DNA of 32,533 bases from Prevotella sp. P3-122 (lineage in GTDB: Bacteria > Bacteroidota > Bacteroidia > Bacteroidales > Bacteroidaceae). The translations under genes and the position numbers were made by a program. This document shows positions 14,547 to 24,600 of this stretch, piece by piece. The number at the start of each line of letters is the position of its first letter. Position 1 is the first letter of the stretch. The notes below the pieces were generated by a model that was given only the letters and a program-made list of their open reading frames with translations, ran no database searches and had not been told where the DNA came from. The stretch is taken from the NCBI RefSeq assembly GCF_002251365.1, contig NZ_NPJH01000086.1, positions 1 through 32,533 on the forward strand, given 5' to 3'.

Positions 14547-16697
14547 TTAGTTTCGCTTGCGTACGGCAGTAGGCAGAATGTTGTATCTCGCTTTGAAGCA
14601 CTTAGCGAAGTAACTGCCGCTGGTATAGCCGCATTTGCCAGCGATGATGTTAATAGAAAGGTCTGTTGTTGTGAGCAGGTGATAAGCGTGCTCCATGCGT
14701 ATTGTCTTGATGAAATCAGATGGTGTCTGTCCGCATTCTGCCAACATCTTGCGGTAGAGGTTTACTCGACTCATGAACAGAGCCTCCGCAAGCATGTCTA
14801 CAGTGTAGTTGTCATCTTCGATGTGTTTTTTTACAATGCCTACTGCTTTCTCACGGAATGCGTTGTATGGAGCCGATGCGTGTTTGTCGTCGGTGATGAC
14901 GCTGCGATACAGCTCCTCGCGTTTCTGCTGTACGAATCGATAGAGGAGAAAAGCACCTGTAATCAGTCCTATACAGAGAACTATGTAGAGTGTATATGCC
15001 CACCATGTTTCCCACCATGCAGGCAATCTGTGTATCATCAGCACGCTGCACGGATTACCCCAGATGCCATATTCGTCGGTAGCACGTACTTGTACTTCGT
15101 AGTTGCCCTTAGGAAGATTTATAATGCGAAAGGTGTTGTCACCCGTTTTGAGGTTCACCCATTCATCGGTCCATCCATTTATTTTTACGGCAAAGTTCAC
15201 TTCCGTGGCATTCATATGATTGAATGTTGTAAAACTCAGCGTCACATTACTGCTATTGGCAGCCAGTTCAAGACTTGGCTGTTTTTCTTCGGAATACAAA
15301 AAGCCTTTTGTTGATGTCCCGTCATCGGTAGTCACAGTATAGGAACTTACACACACAGGTACTTCCACCGCTCCGTTCAGTCTCTCGTTGGTGGTAAATA
15401 GGCATGCACCACCTGCTCCGCCAACGCATACACCGTTTTCGACGGCTGCAACGCAGTGGAAGTTATACATTCCCATACCGCAACTGCTTACTGATATGTC
15501 ACGGAAGTGTCCCGTGCGAATGCATAGTTCGCGTACATACTGATCAAAGACTATCCACAGATGTCCTTTGTCATCTATCGCCGCATCCTTAACCAGCTGT
15601 TTGTCTATATCCACATTGCTCTCCACGAGTTGTGCGAGTTTTTTGTTGCTATTCCACCTGACTTTTGGTGCAAGAGTGGTATTAGAGACCAACTCTTCTG
15701 TGTCATTGTTAAGGTCGTAGAGCGAGACATAATGTATATCCTTGTAGATCTTCAGCCGGCCATCAGGTAATAGCTGTATACGGTCAACATACACATCGCT
15801 GTAATCTGGGCTTTTTATGTCCAGCTTTTTCGCAGCAGGGCTTGCAAATGCAGTGAATACCGTGAAACTTGGATGATAGCCCGTCATCCAAAGATTGTAC
15901 TGATGGTCGAGATACAGTCCAAAGACTCCTAATTCGGGATTTTCAGAGTATTGGTATATACAATCGCTCAATATACCTCTGTCTATATTGAAGACCTGCA
16001 GTCCGTCGGCTGTTATTGCAAAGAGCAGATTGCGTGTCCTGTCAACAAGTATGTTTTTTGCCTTTATATTATATTGGTATATCACGCGCGAAGTATCCGA
16101 TTCCGTATAACAGAGTCTTCGGTTGTCGTAACATACCCATTTCTTTCCCTCTGTATCAGGATGAATGATCCTAAAGCGGCCTCTGTAAACAACATTCTTC
16201 TTTTTAACTATCTTATGACGTGACGTAACCTCATACGCCACCGAGTCGGATTCTAATAACATATTGCCGTTAGGAAGCAGACTGATGTGCAGAGCACGTG
16301 TGTTGCGGAACATATCGTTGAGCGGTCGTATGCTGTAATCGTGCTTGTCGAGTGCATACACGCTTTTTGAGGTTGAAAACCATATCTCACCGTTTGGGGC
16401 TTCACACAAGGAGAATATGAGATTGTCTGTAAGTAGAGACGGATGATTCATGTCGCGTCGGAAAACATCAATATGATAACCATCGTCGCGGCATAGGCCT
16501 CCTTCCAATGTGGCGTACCACATATAACCTTCGCTGTCCTGAATCACTTCGTTTACGTTCGATACAGGCATCTGCCGTCTTGTGGCAGGCTGCTTGACAA
16601 CGGGATTGAATGATGACTGTGCCAGACAATCAACCGAAAATATAAAGAGATAAAGTATGAAAATTCTTATTAAATTCCGAATAATCTGCATGGGCAT
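14547..16697 (-). CDS. Kinase-less periplasmic-propeller/AraC membrane regulator
   Basis: The protein has 716 residues. A signal/anchor (1-26) is followed by beta-propeller repeats of the two-component-regulator type (EVIQDSEGYMWYATLEGGLC; SLCEAPNGEIWFSTSKSVYA), then a Y_Y_Y domain ending ATDEYGIWGNP, one TM (~568-588) and an AraC-type DNA-binding domain (~610-716; VDMLAEALFMSRVNLYRKML, CGYTSGSYFAKCFKARY). Classical HTCS proteins are ~1300 residues and carry histidine kinase and receiver domains between TM and AraC. Both are absent here, so signal must pass directly from periplasm to DNA-binding domain. It is divergent from the esterase/GH115 operon and probably activates it in response to an oligosaccharide. 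Confidence 0.88.
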   Translation of the reverse strand: MPMQIIRNLIRIFILYLFIFSVDCLAQSSFNPVVKQPATRRQMPVSNVNEVIQDSEGYMWYATLEGGLCRDDGYHIDVFRRDMNHPSLLTDNLIFSLCEAPNGEIWFSTSKSVYALDKHDYSIRPLNDMFRNTRALHISLLPNGNMLLESDSVAYEVTSRHKIVKKKNVVYRGRFRIIHPDTEGKKWVCYDNRRLCYTESDTSRVIYQYNIKAKNILVDRTRNLLFAITADGLQVFNIDRGILSDCIYQYSENPELGVFGLYLDHQYNLWMTGYHPSFTVFTAFASPAAKKLDIKSPDYSDVYVDRIQLLPDGRLKIYKDIHYVSLYDLNNDTEELVSNTTLAPKVRWNSNKKLAQLVESNVDIDKQLVKDAAIDDKGHLWIVFDQYVRELCIRTGHFRDISVSSCGMGMYNFHCVAAVENGVCVGGAGGACLFTTNERLNGAVEVPVCVSSYTVTTDDGTSTKGFLYSEEKQPSLELAANSSNVTLSFTTFNHMNATEVNFAVKINGWTDEWVNLKTGDNTFRIINLPKGNYEVQVRATDEYGIWGNPCSVLMIHRLPAWWETWWAYTLYIVLCIGLITGAFLLYRFVQQKREELYRSVITDDKHASAPYNAFREKAVGIVKKHIEDDNYTVDMLAEALFMSRVNLYRKMLAECGQTPSDFIKTIRMEHAYHLLTTTDLSINIIAGKCGYTSGSYFAKCFKARYNILPTAVRKRN

Positions 16698-16724
16698 TTT
16701 AATGTGTTTTAGATTGCTTTGCTA

Positions 16725-16732
16725 CAAAGTTA
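16725..16732 (-). promoter_or_regulatory. Possible -7 box for the regulator gene
   Basis: TAACTTTG on the minus strand fits TAnnTTTG, 28 nt before the gene. No good -33 TTTG is present at the right spacing. Confidence 0.4.
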
Positions 16733-16860
16733 ATCAATTGAAAGGATAAAATGGATGATTTTATGAAGAATTTCGTTTCATTTTTGGAAAACTTAGTTAC
16801 ATAGCAACGAGATTTTTATTATTCGTAACGGTATTTTCCTATGTGTAGTTGTTGTTTTGT

Positions 16861-16868
16861 TATTTTTG
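16861..16868 (+). promoter_or_regulatory. Possible -7 box for the esterase/GH115 operon
   Basis: TATTTTTG fits TAnnTTTG about 42 nt before ATG 16911. The -33 region is poor, as expected for a promoter needing an activator such as the adjacent AraC-type protein. Confidence 0.5.
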
Positions 16869-16910
16869 CAATGCAATAAACAAAACTTTCAATTTAAAAC
16901 ATAAACTACT

Positions 16911-18314
16911 ATGACAAAGAAATGTATCCTTTTCCTGATCTTACTACTACTCTTGCCTGTGGCATCGATGTGGGGATATAAGATGCAGAAGATTTACATC
17001 ACCCACAGTGGGAAGCAGCGCAGTATGCTCGTTTATACACCAGACAAGCTGCCAGATAACAGTCCGCTTTTTATTACCACGCACGGTATGGGTGGAAGTT
17101 CTGAGAATCAGGCAGAGCATGACCTGATGTATGAACTTGTTGATACGGCCAGGTTTGTGATGTGCTATCCGAATGCCGATGGCGACTATTGGGACATAAG
17201 TGGCACTAACGACCAGAACTTCATCATAAAGGTGATAGACGAGTGCGCCCAACGCTTTAAGATAAATCGCAATCGGGTTTATTGGTCTGGATTCTCAATG
17301 GGGTCCATGCTGTTGTTCCATTGTATGCCAAACATGCTTGACAAGATTGCAGCTTTCGCTCCTACGAGTGGAATTCAGTTCAGTGAAAGTCCTTGGACTA
17401 AATGCACCAAGAAGGTTAATGTTATGGAATGCATTGCCTACAACGACAATGCATTCACTTACAGTAAATATAATATCCGGGGATACATGGAAAACTTCGG
17501 TATCATGAACAAGTACACCAAGAACGATACCATAACGGGCTATAGGACAAAGAATGGTACGTCATGGTTTGATGGTGACCGTGAAATGTGGATTAACGAG
17601 GATACTGGCCATGAAGTAGTGCTCTACTCATATCGCTATAGTGGAAATGGTTCGCACACACCTGTAGCAGAGAATTCGTATGAGATATGGAACTTCTGCA
17701 AGCGATTCCAGCTGGGACCTAATATGATTGTTGGTCCGACGCTCGAGGAAGCTATTGCTTCATTCAACGATGCCTTCGCCGTGGCAAATGATATCTACAA
17801 CAATACCACCGATGATAAATATTCAACTGCAGAGCTGCTCCGTACGGAACTGAAGGAACAAATAGATAAATACAATGGGTTCGAGTCTGCTGACTCTTCT
17901 GCTTATTTGGCACCAACCCGTAATCTCACAGAAGCTGCCAACGCACTGACTGTAAGAAAGACCAACCTTGACAACTACTATGCTGCAAGAGAACGCGTGA
18001 AGACACTCATAGATCAGTATGCTGATAATCCTGCATGCAACACACGTCCATATTATCTGCGTATGGTTACACTGTATGACTTCTATGATCTATCGCAGCA
18101 GAATATGACTAATGACAGCAAACTGGAAACAGCGGCAAAGACGCTCAACGAAACTGCCGATATGTTTGAGAGTGATTTGGAATTCAGCTTGTCAGTCAGA
18201 GAGATAAATACATCATCCGACAGTAGGAATATTCCACTCTACGACATCTCAGGCCGTCGTGCAACTGGAAGCGGACTGCGTATTGTGAAGGGAAAGAAGA
18301 TTTATGTAAAGTAG
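16911..18314 (+). CDS. Secreted CE1/PHB-depolymerase-like esterase
   Basis: This 467-residue protein has a signal peptide at ~1-22 (ILFLILLLLLPVASMWG). An alpha/beta-hydrolase of the LpqC/poly-hydroxybutyrate depolymerase type follows: HGMGG oxyanion region (59-63), CYPNADGDYWD, and nucleophile GFSMG with S129. The C-terminal ~170 residues are a helical segment (DDKYSTAELLRTELKEQ) plus a terminal motif YDISGRRATGSGLRIVKGKK, which resembles the C-terminal sorting-like tails of Prevotella secreted proteins. In glycan loci this fold usually acts as a feruloyl or acetyl esterase, so removal of ester decorations from xylan is inferred. First gene of the operon. Confidence 0.8.
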   Translation: MTKKCILFLILLLLLPVASMWGYKMQKIYITHSGKQRSMLVYTPDKLPDNSPLFITTHGMGGSSENQAEHDLMYELVDTARFVMCYPNADGDYWDISGTNDQNFIIKVIDECAQRFKINRNRVYWSGFSMGSMLLFHCMPNMLDKIAAFAPTSGIQFSESPWTKCTKKVNVMECIAYNDNAFTYSKYNIRGYMENFGIMNKYTKNDTITGYRTKNGTSWFDGDREMWINEDTGHEVVLYSYRYSGNGSHTPVAENSYEIWNFCKRFQLGPNMIVGPTLEEAIASFNDAFAVANDIYNNTTDDKYSTAELLRTELKEQIDKYNGFESADSSAYLAPTRNLTEAANALTVRKTNLDNYYAARERVKTLIDQYADNPACNTRPYYLRMVTLYDFYDLSQQNMTNDSKLETAAKTLNETADMFESDLEFSLSVREINTSSDSRNIPLYDISGRRATGSGLRIVKGKKIYVK

Positions 18315-18360
18315 GCGAAACCTTTGCAAAAACATATCAAACATAAAAACAATATCTACG

Positions 18361-19452
18361 ATGAAACATTTAAAACTTATACTTGCAGCAATACTCCTGA
18401 TTACCGCATCGAATAGATTGTCTGCTGAAGTTAAATCTTTCGAAGGAGATGCAGACAATTCGTGGACAGCCACTGCCAGCGATGCCTGTGATAATGGCTC
18501 AACGATATCCTTCGATGGTATGATGATGACGATTGGTGCTGCCAACGATGGTGTAAACTGGACATGGCATGCGGGCAATGGTGGCCTGCTGCCATCGCAG
18601 ATGCCGTCAACCGGAGGTAATGCCGGAACTCTCATCACGTCGTTTTCCGAGACAGCTCCTTTTGGCCCACTGCCTACTCACGGTGCCTTCCTAAAGATAG
18701 AACCGTCTTCTGTGGGAAAAGTAACTATACGCGGACTTGCATCAAGAAACACGGCACAGCCGCTGATTTTCGTAACCACTCACAGGTCAGACCCCTCAAC
18801 CATCCTTGCTGCTAAGATAACAGCATGGGATGCAAACGTTAGTCAGTGGGAATACGATGTTGACAATCTCCATACGTATTATTTCTTCCAATTGTCATAC
18901 CCCGGACAGTTGTCATCATACCGTTTCACACTGAAAGGTGCCTCGTACGAGAAGACAGGTGAGGGTATCAACAATACCCCCGATAAACATAAGGTGGGAT
19001 ACCTCTATAATGGTAATCTGAACACTGACCGCGGTTATCAGTTCCTCGTGTCACAGAACTTGAATGATGTGACGCCGGTTGAGGCTAATAAAGAATTCAC
19101 AACAGAAGATTTCTCTGCTTTTGAGACTATTGTGATAAGTTCCACAGTGACCAACAGCGATGCCATAGCATCCCTAGGTGAAGTTCGTCCGTTCGTGCCT
19201 GTGCTTAATCTCAATCCTGATATCTATGAGAAGTGGGGATACGGCAAGATGGTTAACTCTGGCATAAACTTCGCAACAGTACTCAATCCCGCACATGCAC
19301 TTTTCAAGGAACTGAATCTTGTTGAAGATCCCAATTCAGATGAAAAATCCTACGTGTTGCCTCTCTGCAGTTATCTCTCTTTCAAAGGTTTGCAATTAAG
19401 TGGCATCTTTGCTGATGATCCGGTGTTGGCTGTTGCTTATCAGAACAAGTAA
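18361..19452 (+). CDS. Secreted multi-domain protein, 5' part (gene interrupted by in-frame TAA)
   Basis: This 363-codon frame has a signal peptide at ~1-22. Residues ~28-198 hold a recurring domain (WTWHAGN, GLLPSQMPS, LPTHGAFLKIEP, YYFFQ, YRFTLKG). An unassigned region (YLYNGNLNTDRGYQFLVSQ...) runs up to QNK-TAA at 19450. The same frame then stays open for another 640 codons, so these two entries are probably one ~1005-codon gene with a single nonsense codon. No catalytic domain is recognised. It is most likely a glycan-binding protein or an unknown hydrolase acting beside the GH115 fusion. It starts 46 nt after the esterase stop, in the same operon. Confidence 0.75.
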   Translation: MKHLKLILAAILLITASNRLSAEVKSFEGDADNSWTATASDACDNGSTISFDGMMMTIGAANDGVNWTWHAGNGGLLPSQMPSTGGNAGTLITSFSETAPFGPLPTHGAFLKIEPSSVGKVTIRGLASRNTAQPLIFVTTHRSDPSTILAAKITAWDANVSQWEYDVDNLHTYYFFQLSYPGQLSSYRFTLKGASYEKTGEGINNTPDKHKVGYLYNGNLNTDRGYQFLVSQNLNDVTPVEANKEFTTEDFSAFETIVISSTVTNSDAIASLGEVRPFVPVLNLNPDIYEKWGYGKMVNSGINFATVLNPAHALFKELNLVEDPNSDEKSYVLPLCSYLSFKGLQLSGIFADDPVLAVAYQNK

Positions 19453-19455
19453 GTC

Positions 19456-21378
19456 GTGGCTATCCATACCCATAACCTCACTCATAACGGATACATATAC
19501 CTCCCATATACACAAGACTTACTTGCCGATGCTGTGACACCGGGCATTATAAATAACGCAATAAGTATTCTTTGCAGTTCGAAGAGTCAGCCGGAACCAG
19601 CGCCGACTCCTGAGTTCTTGCTCGAATACGCCTATAAGTCAACGATAGTGACTATAACCGATGCTGCTCAAGGTGTGGATATCTTCTATACCCTTGACGG
19701 TTCGGAACCTACGGAATCAAGTACCCGTTACACAGGTCCCTTTGCAGTAAGTGAAAACGTTACCGTGAAGGCAGTGGCATGTGGAGAGGGCTTTGTCATG
19801 AGTAATACCGGAGTGAAGGATGTCGATATCCGACAGGTATGTCATTTGCCGGTGTTCAACACTGAACATGAGAATGGACGTAGCATCGTGACTATCAGTA
19901 CAGAAATTCCCGGTGCCCGAATTTACTACAATTATAAAGGTGACTCTGTTGTAAGTCTGAGCTCTCTTTACACGGGACCTATTGTATGCACGAGCAACCG
20001 CACCATCTATGCCTTCCAGACATGCGACGGATATATAACATCAAAACTGGCTTCGGAAAATGTCAGTGTTGATAATCCTCATTTACGCATTGATATATTG
20101 TCGCAGATGGATGCAAATAAGAATGAGTACTTTGAATGTACAAACGCTGATGATTTTGATGCCAAAAACGGTTGGAGTGTACACTCATGCGGTCAAAGCA
20201 TCACATGGTTGGATGCTAATCCGACACTTAAGTATGGTGATGCCAGCAACTTCAATCCAGAGACCGTTGAGGATGAAAACATTTATCTGCCGGCAACAAA
20301 TGGACTGCTGGACCTGGGCAAAAGGAATATATCGGCCTCTGCCAACGCAAAGATTCAGTCAACAACGGCATTTGCAGGGCCATTTGATGTAGTAATGTAT
20401 ATTGCCAATAACAACGGTAATGAATTGTTCAGTGAGGTTGTACGTTCGGAATGGACAGCAACAAGTACCGACGGTTGCAATATGGGCACTTTGCTTCCAA
20501 TTGAAGGAGCGAAGGTAACGCTTGGCTCGTCAGAAGACAATACATGCAACTGGACATGGCATGCGGGCAATGCTGGTCTGCTGCCTTCACAAATGCCCTC
20601 TGTTGATGGCACAGCGGGAACGCTTATCACATCATTTTCGGAAGAGGCTCCTTATGGTAACTTGCCATCGCACGGCGCATTCCTGAAGATAGAGCCTGCG
20701 AAAGCTGGTTCGGTGACTATAAGCGGTAAGGCTTCGGCGAGTGCGGACCAGCCTCTGATATTCGTAACATGCGAGAAGAATGCCCCGGACATTATAGTGT
20801 CAGCAAAGATTACGGCATGGAATGCAGACGAAAGCAGCTGGACATATAATGTCGATGAAGATCATGTATATTATTTCTTCCAACAGGCATATCCTGAGAA
20901 GCTGACAGCTTACCGTTTTACTCTGCGTGGTGTGTTGTTTGAGAGCGTCAGGGATGATGATACATCTTCAACAGATGGTGATGCTATAGTGCCTCAGGTG
21001 GCAGTCGAAGTTGCAGCAAGTAGTGCTGCTGATGCAGAATGGACACAGTTGGGCGATGTTATTGAGTTGCCTAAGACTGGCGGTCTGTATAGAATGAGCG
21101 TTCGCAGTTATGAGGGTACGGAGCCGGTATTCGTCCGTACACGAATTGTGAACGACGCTCTGCATGCAGGTTTCCTAAATATATATGTTACATATGAAGG
21201 TGAAGAGTCAAGACGAATACTTGGGCAGGACCCAGTAGGCATTGACAATGTGGAACTGAAGATATGTCGTTCGGCAGGTATCTATAGTGTGAATGGTGTT
21301 CGCTTGAGCAAATTGCAGCGCGGATTGAACATTGTGGTATCTTCTGAGGGAAAGGTTAAAGTTGTTAGGTTATTATGA
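19456..21378 (+). CDS. Secreted multi-domain protein, 3' part after the in-frame stop
   Basis: This is a 640-codon continuation in the same frame; the GTG at 19456 is nominal only. It contains two chitobiase/FN3-like beta domains (~60-110, GVDIFYTLDGSEPTESSTRY; ~140-185, GARIYYNYKGDS). A second copy of the recurring domain follows (~328-498; NWTWHAGNAGLLPSQMPS, YYFFQQAYPEKL). The tail IYSVNGVRLSKLQRGLNIVV resembles secreted-protein C-termini. If TAA 19450 is real, this half would lack a signal peptide and probably not be exported. Its stop overlaps the next ATG (ATGA). Confidence 0.7.
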   Translation: MAIHTHNLTHNGYIYLPYTQDLLADAVTPGIINNAISILCSSKSQPEPAPTPEFLLEYAYKSTIVTITDAAQGVDIFYTLDGSEPTESSTRYTGPFAVSENVTVKAVACGEGFVMSNTGVKDVDIRQVCHLPVFNTEHENGRSIVTISTEIPGARIYYNYKGDSVVSLSSLYTGPIVCTSNRTIYAFQTCDGYITSKLASENVSVDNPHLRIDILSQMDANKNEYFECTNADDFDAKNGWSVHSCGQSITWLDANPTLKYGDASNFNPETVEDENIYLPATNGLLDLGKRNISASANAKIQSTTAFAGPFDVVMYIANNNGNELFSEVVRSEWTATSTDGCNMGTLLPIEGAKVTLGSSEDNTCNWTWHAGNAGLLPSQMPSVDGTAGTLITSFSEEAPYGNLPSHGAFLKIEPAKAGSVTISGKASASADQPLIFVTCEKNAPDIIVSAKITAWNADESSWTYNVDEDHVYYFFQQAYPEKLTAYRFTLRGVLFESVRDDDTSSTDGDAIVPQVAVEVAASSAADAEWTQLGDVIELPKTGGLYRMSVRSYEGTEPVFVRTRIVNDALHAGFLNIYVTYEGEESRRILGQDPVGIDNVELKICRSAGIYSVNGVRLSKLQRGLNIVVSSEGKVKVVRLL

Positions 21379-21656
21379 AGAATTTGAGATATATTGTTAT
21401 TCTGTTAATGGTGATTGCTGGTACGATACATTTACCGGCAGCGATAGTAGAGTTTGGTAGTGATACACAGACATCGTGGACTGTATCGGCAGGCGATGAA
21501 TGCAGTAGTGGTTCGACGGTAAGGTTGAATGGTGTTGTTGCTACATTGGGTTCTGCTGCAGACGATGCTGTAAACTGGACATGGCATGCGGGCAACCAAG
21601 GTCTGCTGCCGACGCAGATGCCTTCAACGGATGGCACGACAGAGGGGCATTCGTGA
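21375..21656 (+). CDS. CE12-GH115 gene, 5' fragment before the frameshift
   Basis: This 93-codon frame has a signal peptide and the first half of the recurring domain (WTVSAGDECSSG, NWTWHAGNQGLLPTQMPS). It ends EGHS and TGA, where the paralogous domains continue AGTLITSFSE. Compared with the two sister copies, about 55 nt are missing near 21635-21645, which shifts the frame. Its stop overlaps ATG 21656 (TGATG), so reinitiation of the downstream part is conceivable. ATG 21375 overlaps the previous stop, giving operon coupling. Confidence 0.7.
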   Translation: MKNLRYIVILLMVIAGTIHLPAAIVEFGSDTQTSWTVSAGDECSSGSTVRLNGVVATLGSAADDAVNWTWHAGNQGLLPTQMPSTDGTTEGHS

Positions 21657-24600
21657 TGATAAAGCCGACAAAGGCCGGCGCCGTCATCATCAGTGGCAAG
21701 GCCTCTGCAAATGCATCGCAACCAATAGTATTCCTGACGTGTGACAAGAATGATCCTTCGACGATCATCTCTGCCAAGATAACGGCTTGGGATGCCGCGA
21801 CAACAGAGTGGACACAGGAGGTGGATGCAGACCATGTGTACTACTTCTTCCAAGTCGCGTATCCCGGTAAGCTCACGGCGTATCGTTTTACATTGCGTGG
21901 CATAGCATTTGATGATAATCCGACGCAGAAGATAACGGTTTATACTATCGGTGACTCAACAATGGCAAACAAGTCAGAGGGCAGCACGGAGCGTGGCTGG
22001 GGCATGCTGTTGCCATGGTTTGTTGATGCATCGAAGGCTACTGTGAGCAACCATGCGGTTAATGGTCGCAGTACACTTAGTTTTATTAAAGAAGGACGAT
22101 GGGATACGGTGTGTAGTGCTCTGAAAGAGGGGGACTTTGTTCTTATTCAGTTTGGGCACAACGACGAGAAAACCGATGGCTCGCTGCATACAGATCCGCA
22201 AACGACGTTCAAACAGTATCTCACACGCTTTATCAATGATACACGCAGTAAGGGAGCTACTCCTGTGCTGCTTACCCCTATCGTGCGCAGAATCTTTGGT
22301 AGTGACGGAAATATCGAGAGTGAACATGTGGCATACGCAGAGGCAATGCGTGAACTGGCTTCGGAACTCAGTGTCCAGCTAATTGACATGGAGACGTTAA
22401 GCAGTCAGTATGAGAATGTCGCTGGTGTGGAAGGCTCGCGCGCTCTTCACGAATACTTCCCAGGCAAGGAGATAGACAATACGCATCTTTGTCAGTTTGG
22501 AGCATACATCACTGCCCGTTGCGTGGCTGAGCAGATAGCCATGAACAATGACATAGGCATACCAGTCAATGCTAATCCGCAGACGTTGGCAGGAGCATAC
22601 TCCTCAACTCTTGACTATGCCCGCCATGCTTTCAGCTTGATTTATCCCGATGAGACGGTTCCCAACACGCTGTCGGCGCTTGATGCCAAGGTCAGAAGAT
22701 TGAGAAAGGAGGCACGTCAGGCACTTGTCACAGCAGAGAAACCTGCTGATGCCACGTTTGCTGTTACCAATCATGCTTTCACGGAAGGCGACTGCTGGTA
22801 TAATGCAATTCAGGCTACTTGCCCTATGGGATGGAAGGTGGATAAAGGCGCAGACTATACGGAGATGAGCCAGACCATCACTGATATGCCTGAGGGCACA
22901 TACGAAGTGTCGGTCAGTGGGGCAGAGGTAAATGCAACGTGTGAAATGATTGACGGCAAGCTGATCATCAGACTGCGTGGCGAGAACGGTTGGAACACAC
23001 AACTTACAGATGTGCGACTCGCCATTACCGAAGCACATGAGACTGGTGAGAGTGTATCAGTGATAAAAATTGTGGACAGCAAGGATGACGGAACCCTGAC
23101 CATAGCCGATAATGAGCATATCGCACCTATTGTATTTGATAAAACCGACCATAGCGTTGTGGACATAGCAGCCAAGGCACTCTGTGGCGATGTGAAGATG
23201 ATCACAAACCTTCAGCCGACAGTTGGTAACGAACTGACGGCAGGTACTACTCCTATCATAGTAGGAACTCTCGGTGGAAGCATATTCATAGATGATCTTG
23301 CTAAGATAGGGAAACTTGATGTTGCCGCTATAGAAGGTAAGTGGGAGGCTTATACGCTTCAGGTAGTCAGCAATCCAGCGGAAGGCATAGAGAAGGCGTT
23401 GGTAATTGCAGGCAGTACGCCTAGAGGGACGGCATATGGTGTCTTTGAACTGTCGCGTATGATGGGGGTATCACCATGGGTGTGGTGGGCTGATGTAAGG
23501 CCTGCATCACGCAGTGCGCTTTATGCTACGGAAGGAATACTTAACGTTGACGAACCTTCTGTCCGCTTCCGTGGAATATTTATCAATGACGAGGACTGGG
23601 GATTGGAGCCTTGGGCTGCATCGAATATGGATACTGATATAAAGAATATAGGTCCACGGACATACGAGAAAATATTTGAGTTGCTGTTGCGCTTGCGTGC
23701 CAACATTATGTGGCCAGCTATGCATCCATGCAGCACTGCTTTCTGGAAAATAGAAGAAAATCCACAATTGGCGGCGCAGTATGATATTATTCTCGGTTCG
23801 AGTCACTGCGAACCTATGCTTCGCAATAATGTGGGCGAATGGACTGCAGGCAGTTCGGCGTATAACTATGCAACGAATCCATCCGGTGTTCAGGAATACT
23901 GGCGTCAGCGTGTGGTGGAAAGTAAGAATCAGGATGTGATGTACACGCTGGGAATGCGTGGTGTCCACGATGGTGCAATACAGGGATACAGTGGCGCGGG
24001 CAATATCGCTACCGGACTGTCGGAGATTATTTCCTTCCAGCGCAGTCTCATTCATGATATTGTTAACGAGGATGTGACGCAGGTGCCACAGACATTCATT
24101 CCGTATAAGGAGGTTCTGGATGCTTACAATGCAGGTTTGAAGGTGCCAGACGATGTAACGTTGACATGGGTTGACGATAATCACGGTTTCATACGCCAGA
24201 TGCCTACCGATGCAGAGCAGGCTCGTTCTGGCTCTAACGGCATATACTACCATATCAGTTACTGGGGATCGCCGCAGGATTATCTCTGGCTTTCTTCCAT
24301 CGGCCCGTCGCAAATCAGTTATGAGTTGACGCGTGGTTATCAGCAGGGAATACAGCGCCTGTGGATTATCAACGTGGGAGACATCAAGCCTGCTGAGGCA
24401 GAATTGGAGTTCTGTATGGACTTGGCATGGGACATACAAGCATGGGGACCTGTCAAAGCTGCAAGATGGAGCCGCGAATGGGCTGCAAAAACTTTCGGAA
24501 ATAATGTGGCGGACGAGATTGGGGCAATAAAACAGGAGTATTACCGATTGGCAGCAGCTGGCAAACCGGAGCATGTCTCGTTTGTCACTTATACTAACGA

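Noticed and set aside
14547..16697. Full hybrid two-component system (HTCS)
   Set aside because: No H-box, ATPase or receiver aspartate region lies between the TM helix and the AraC domain.
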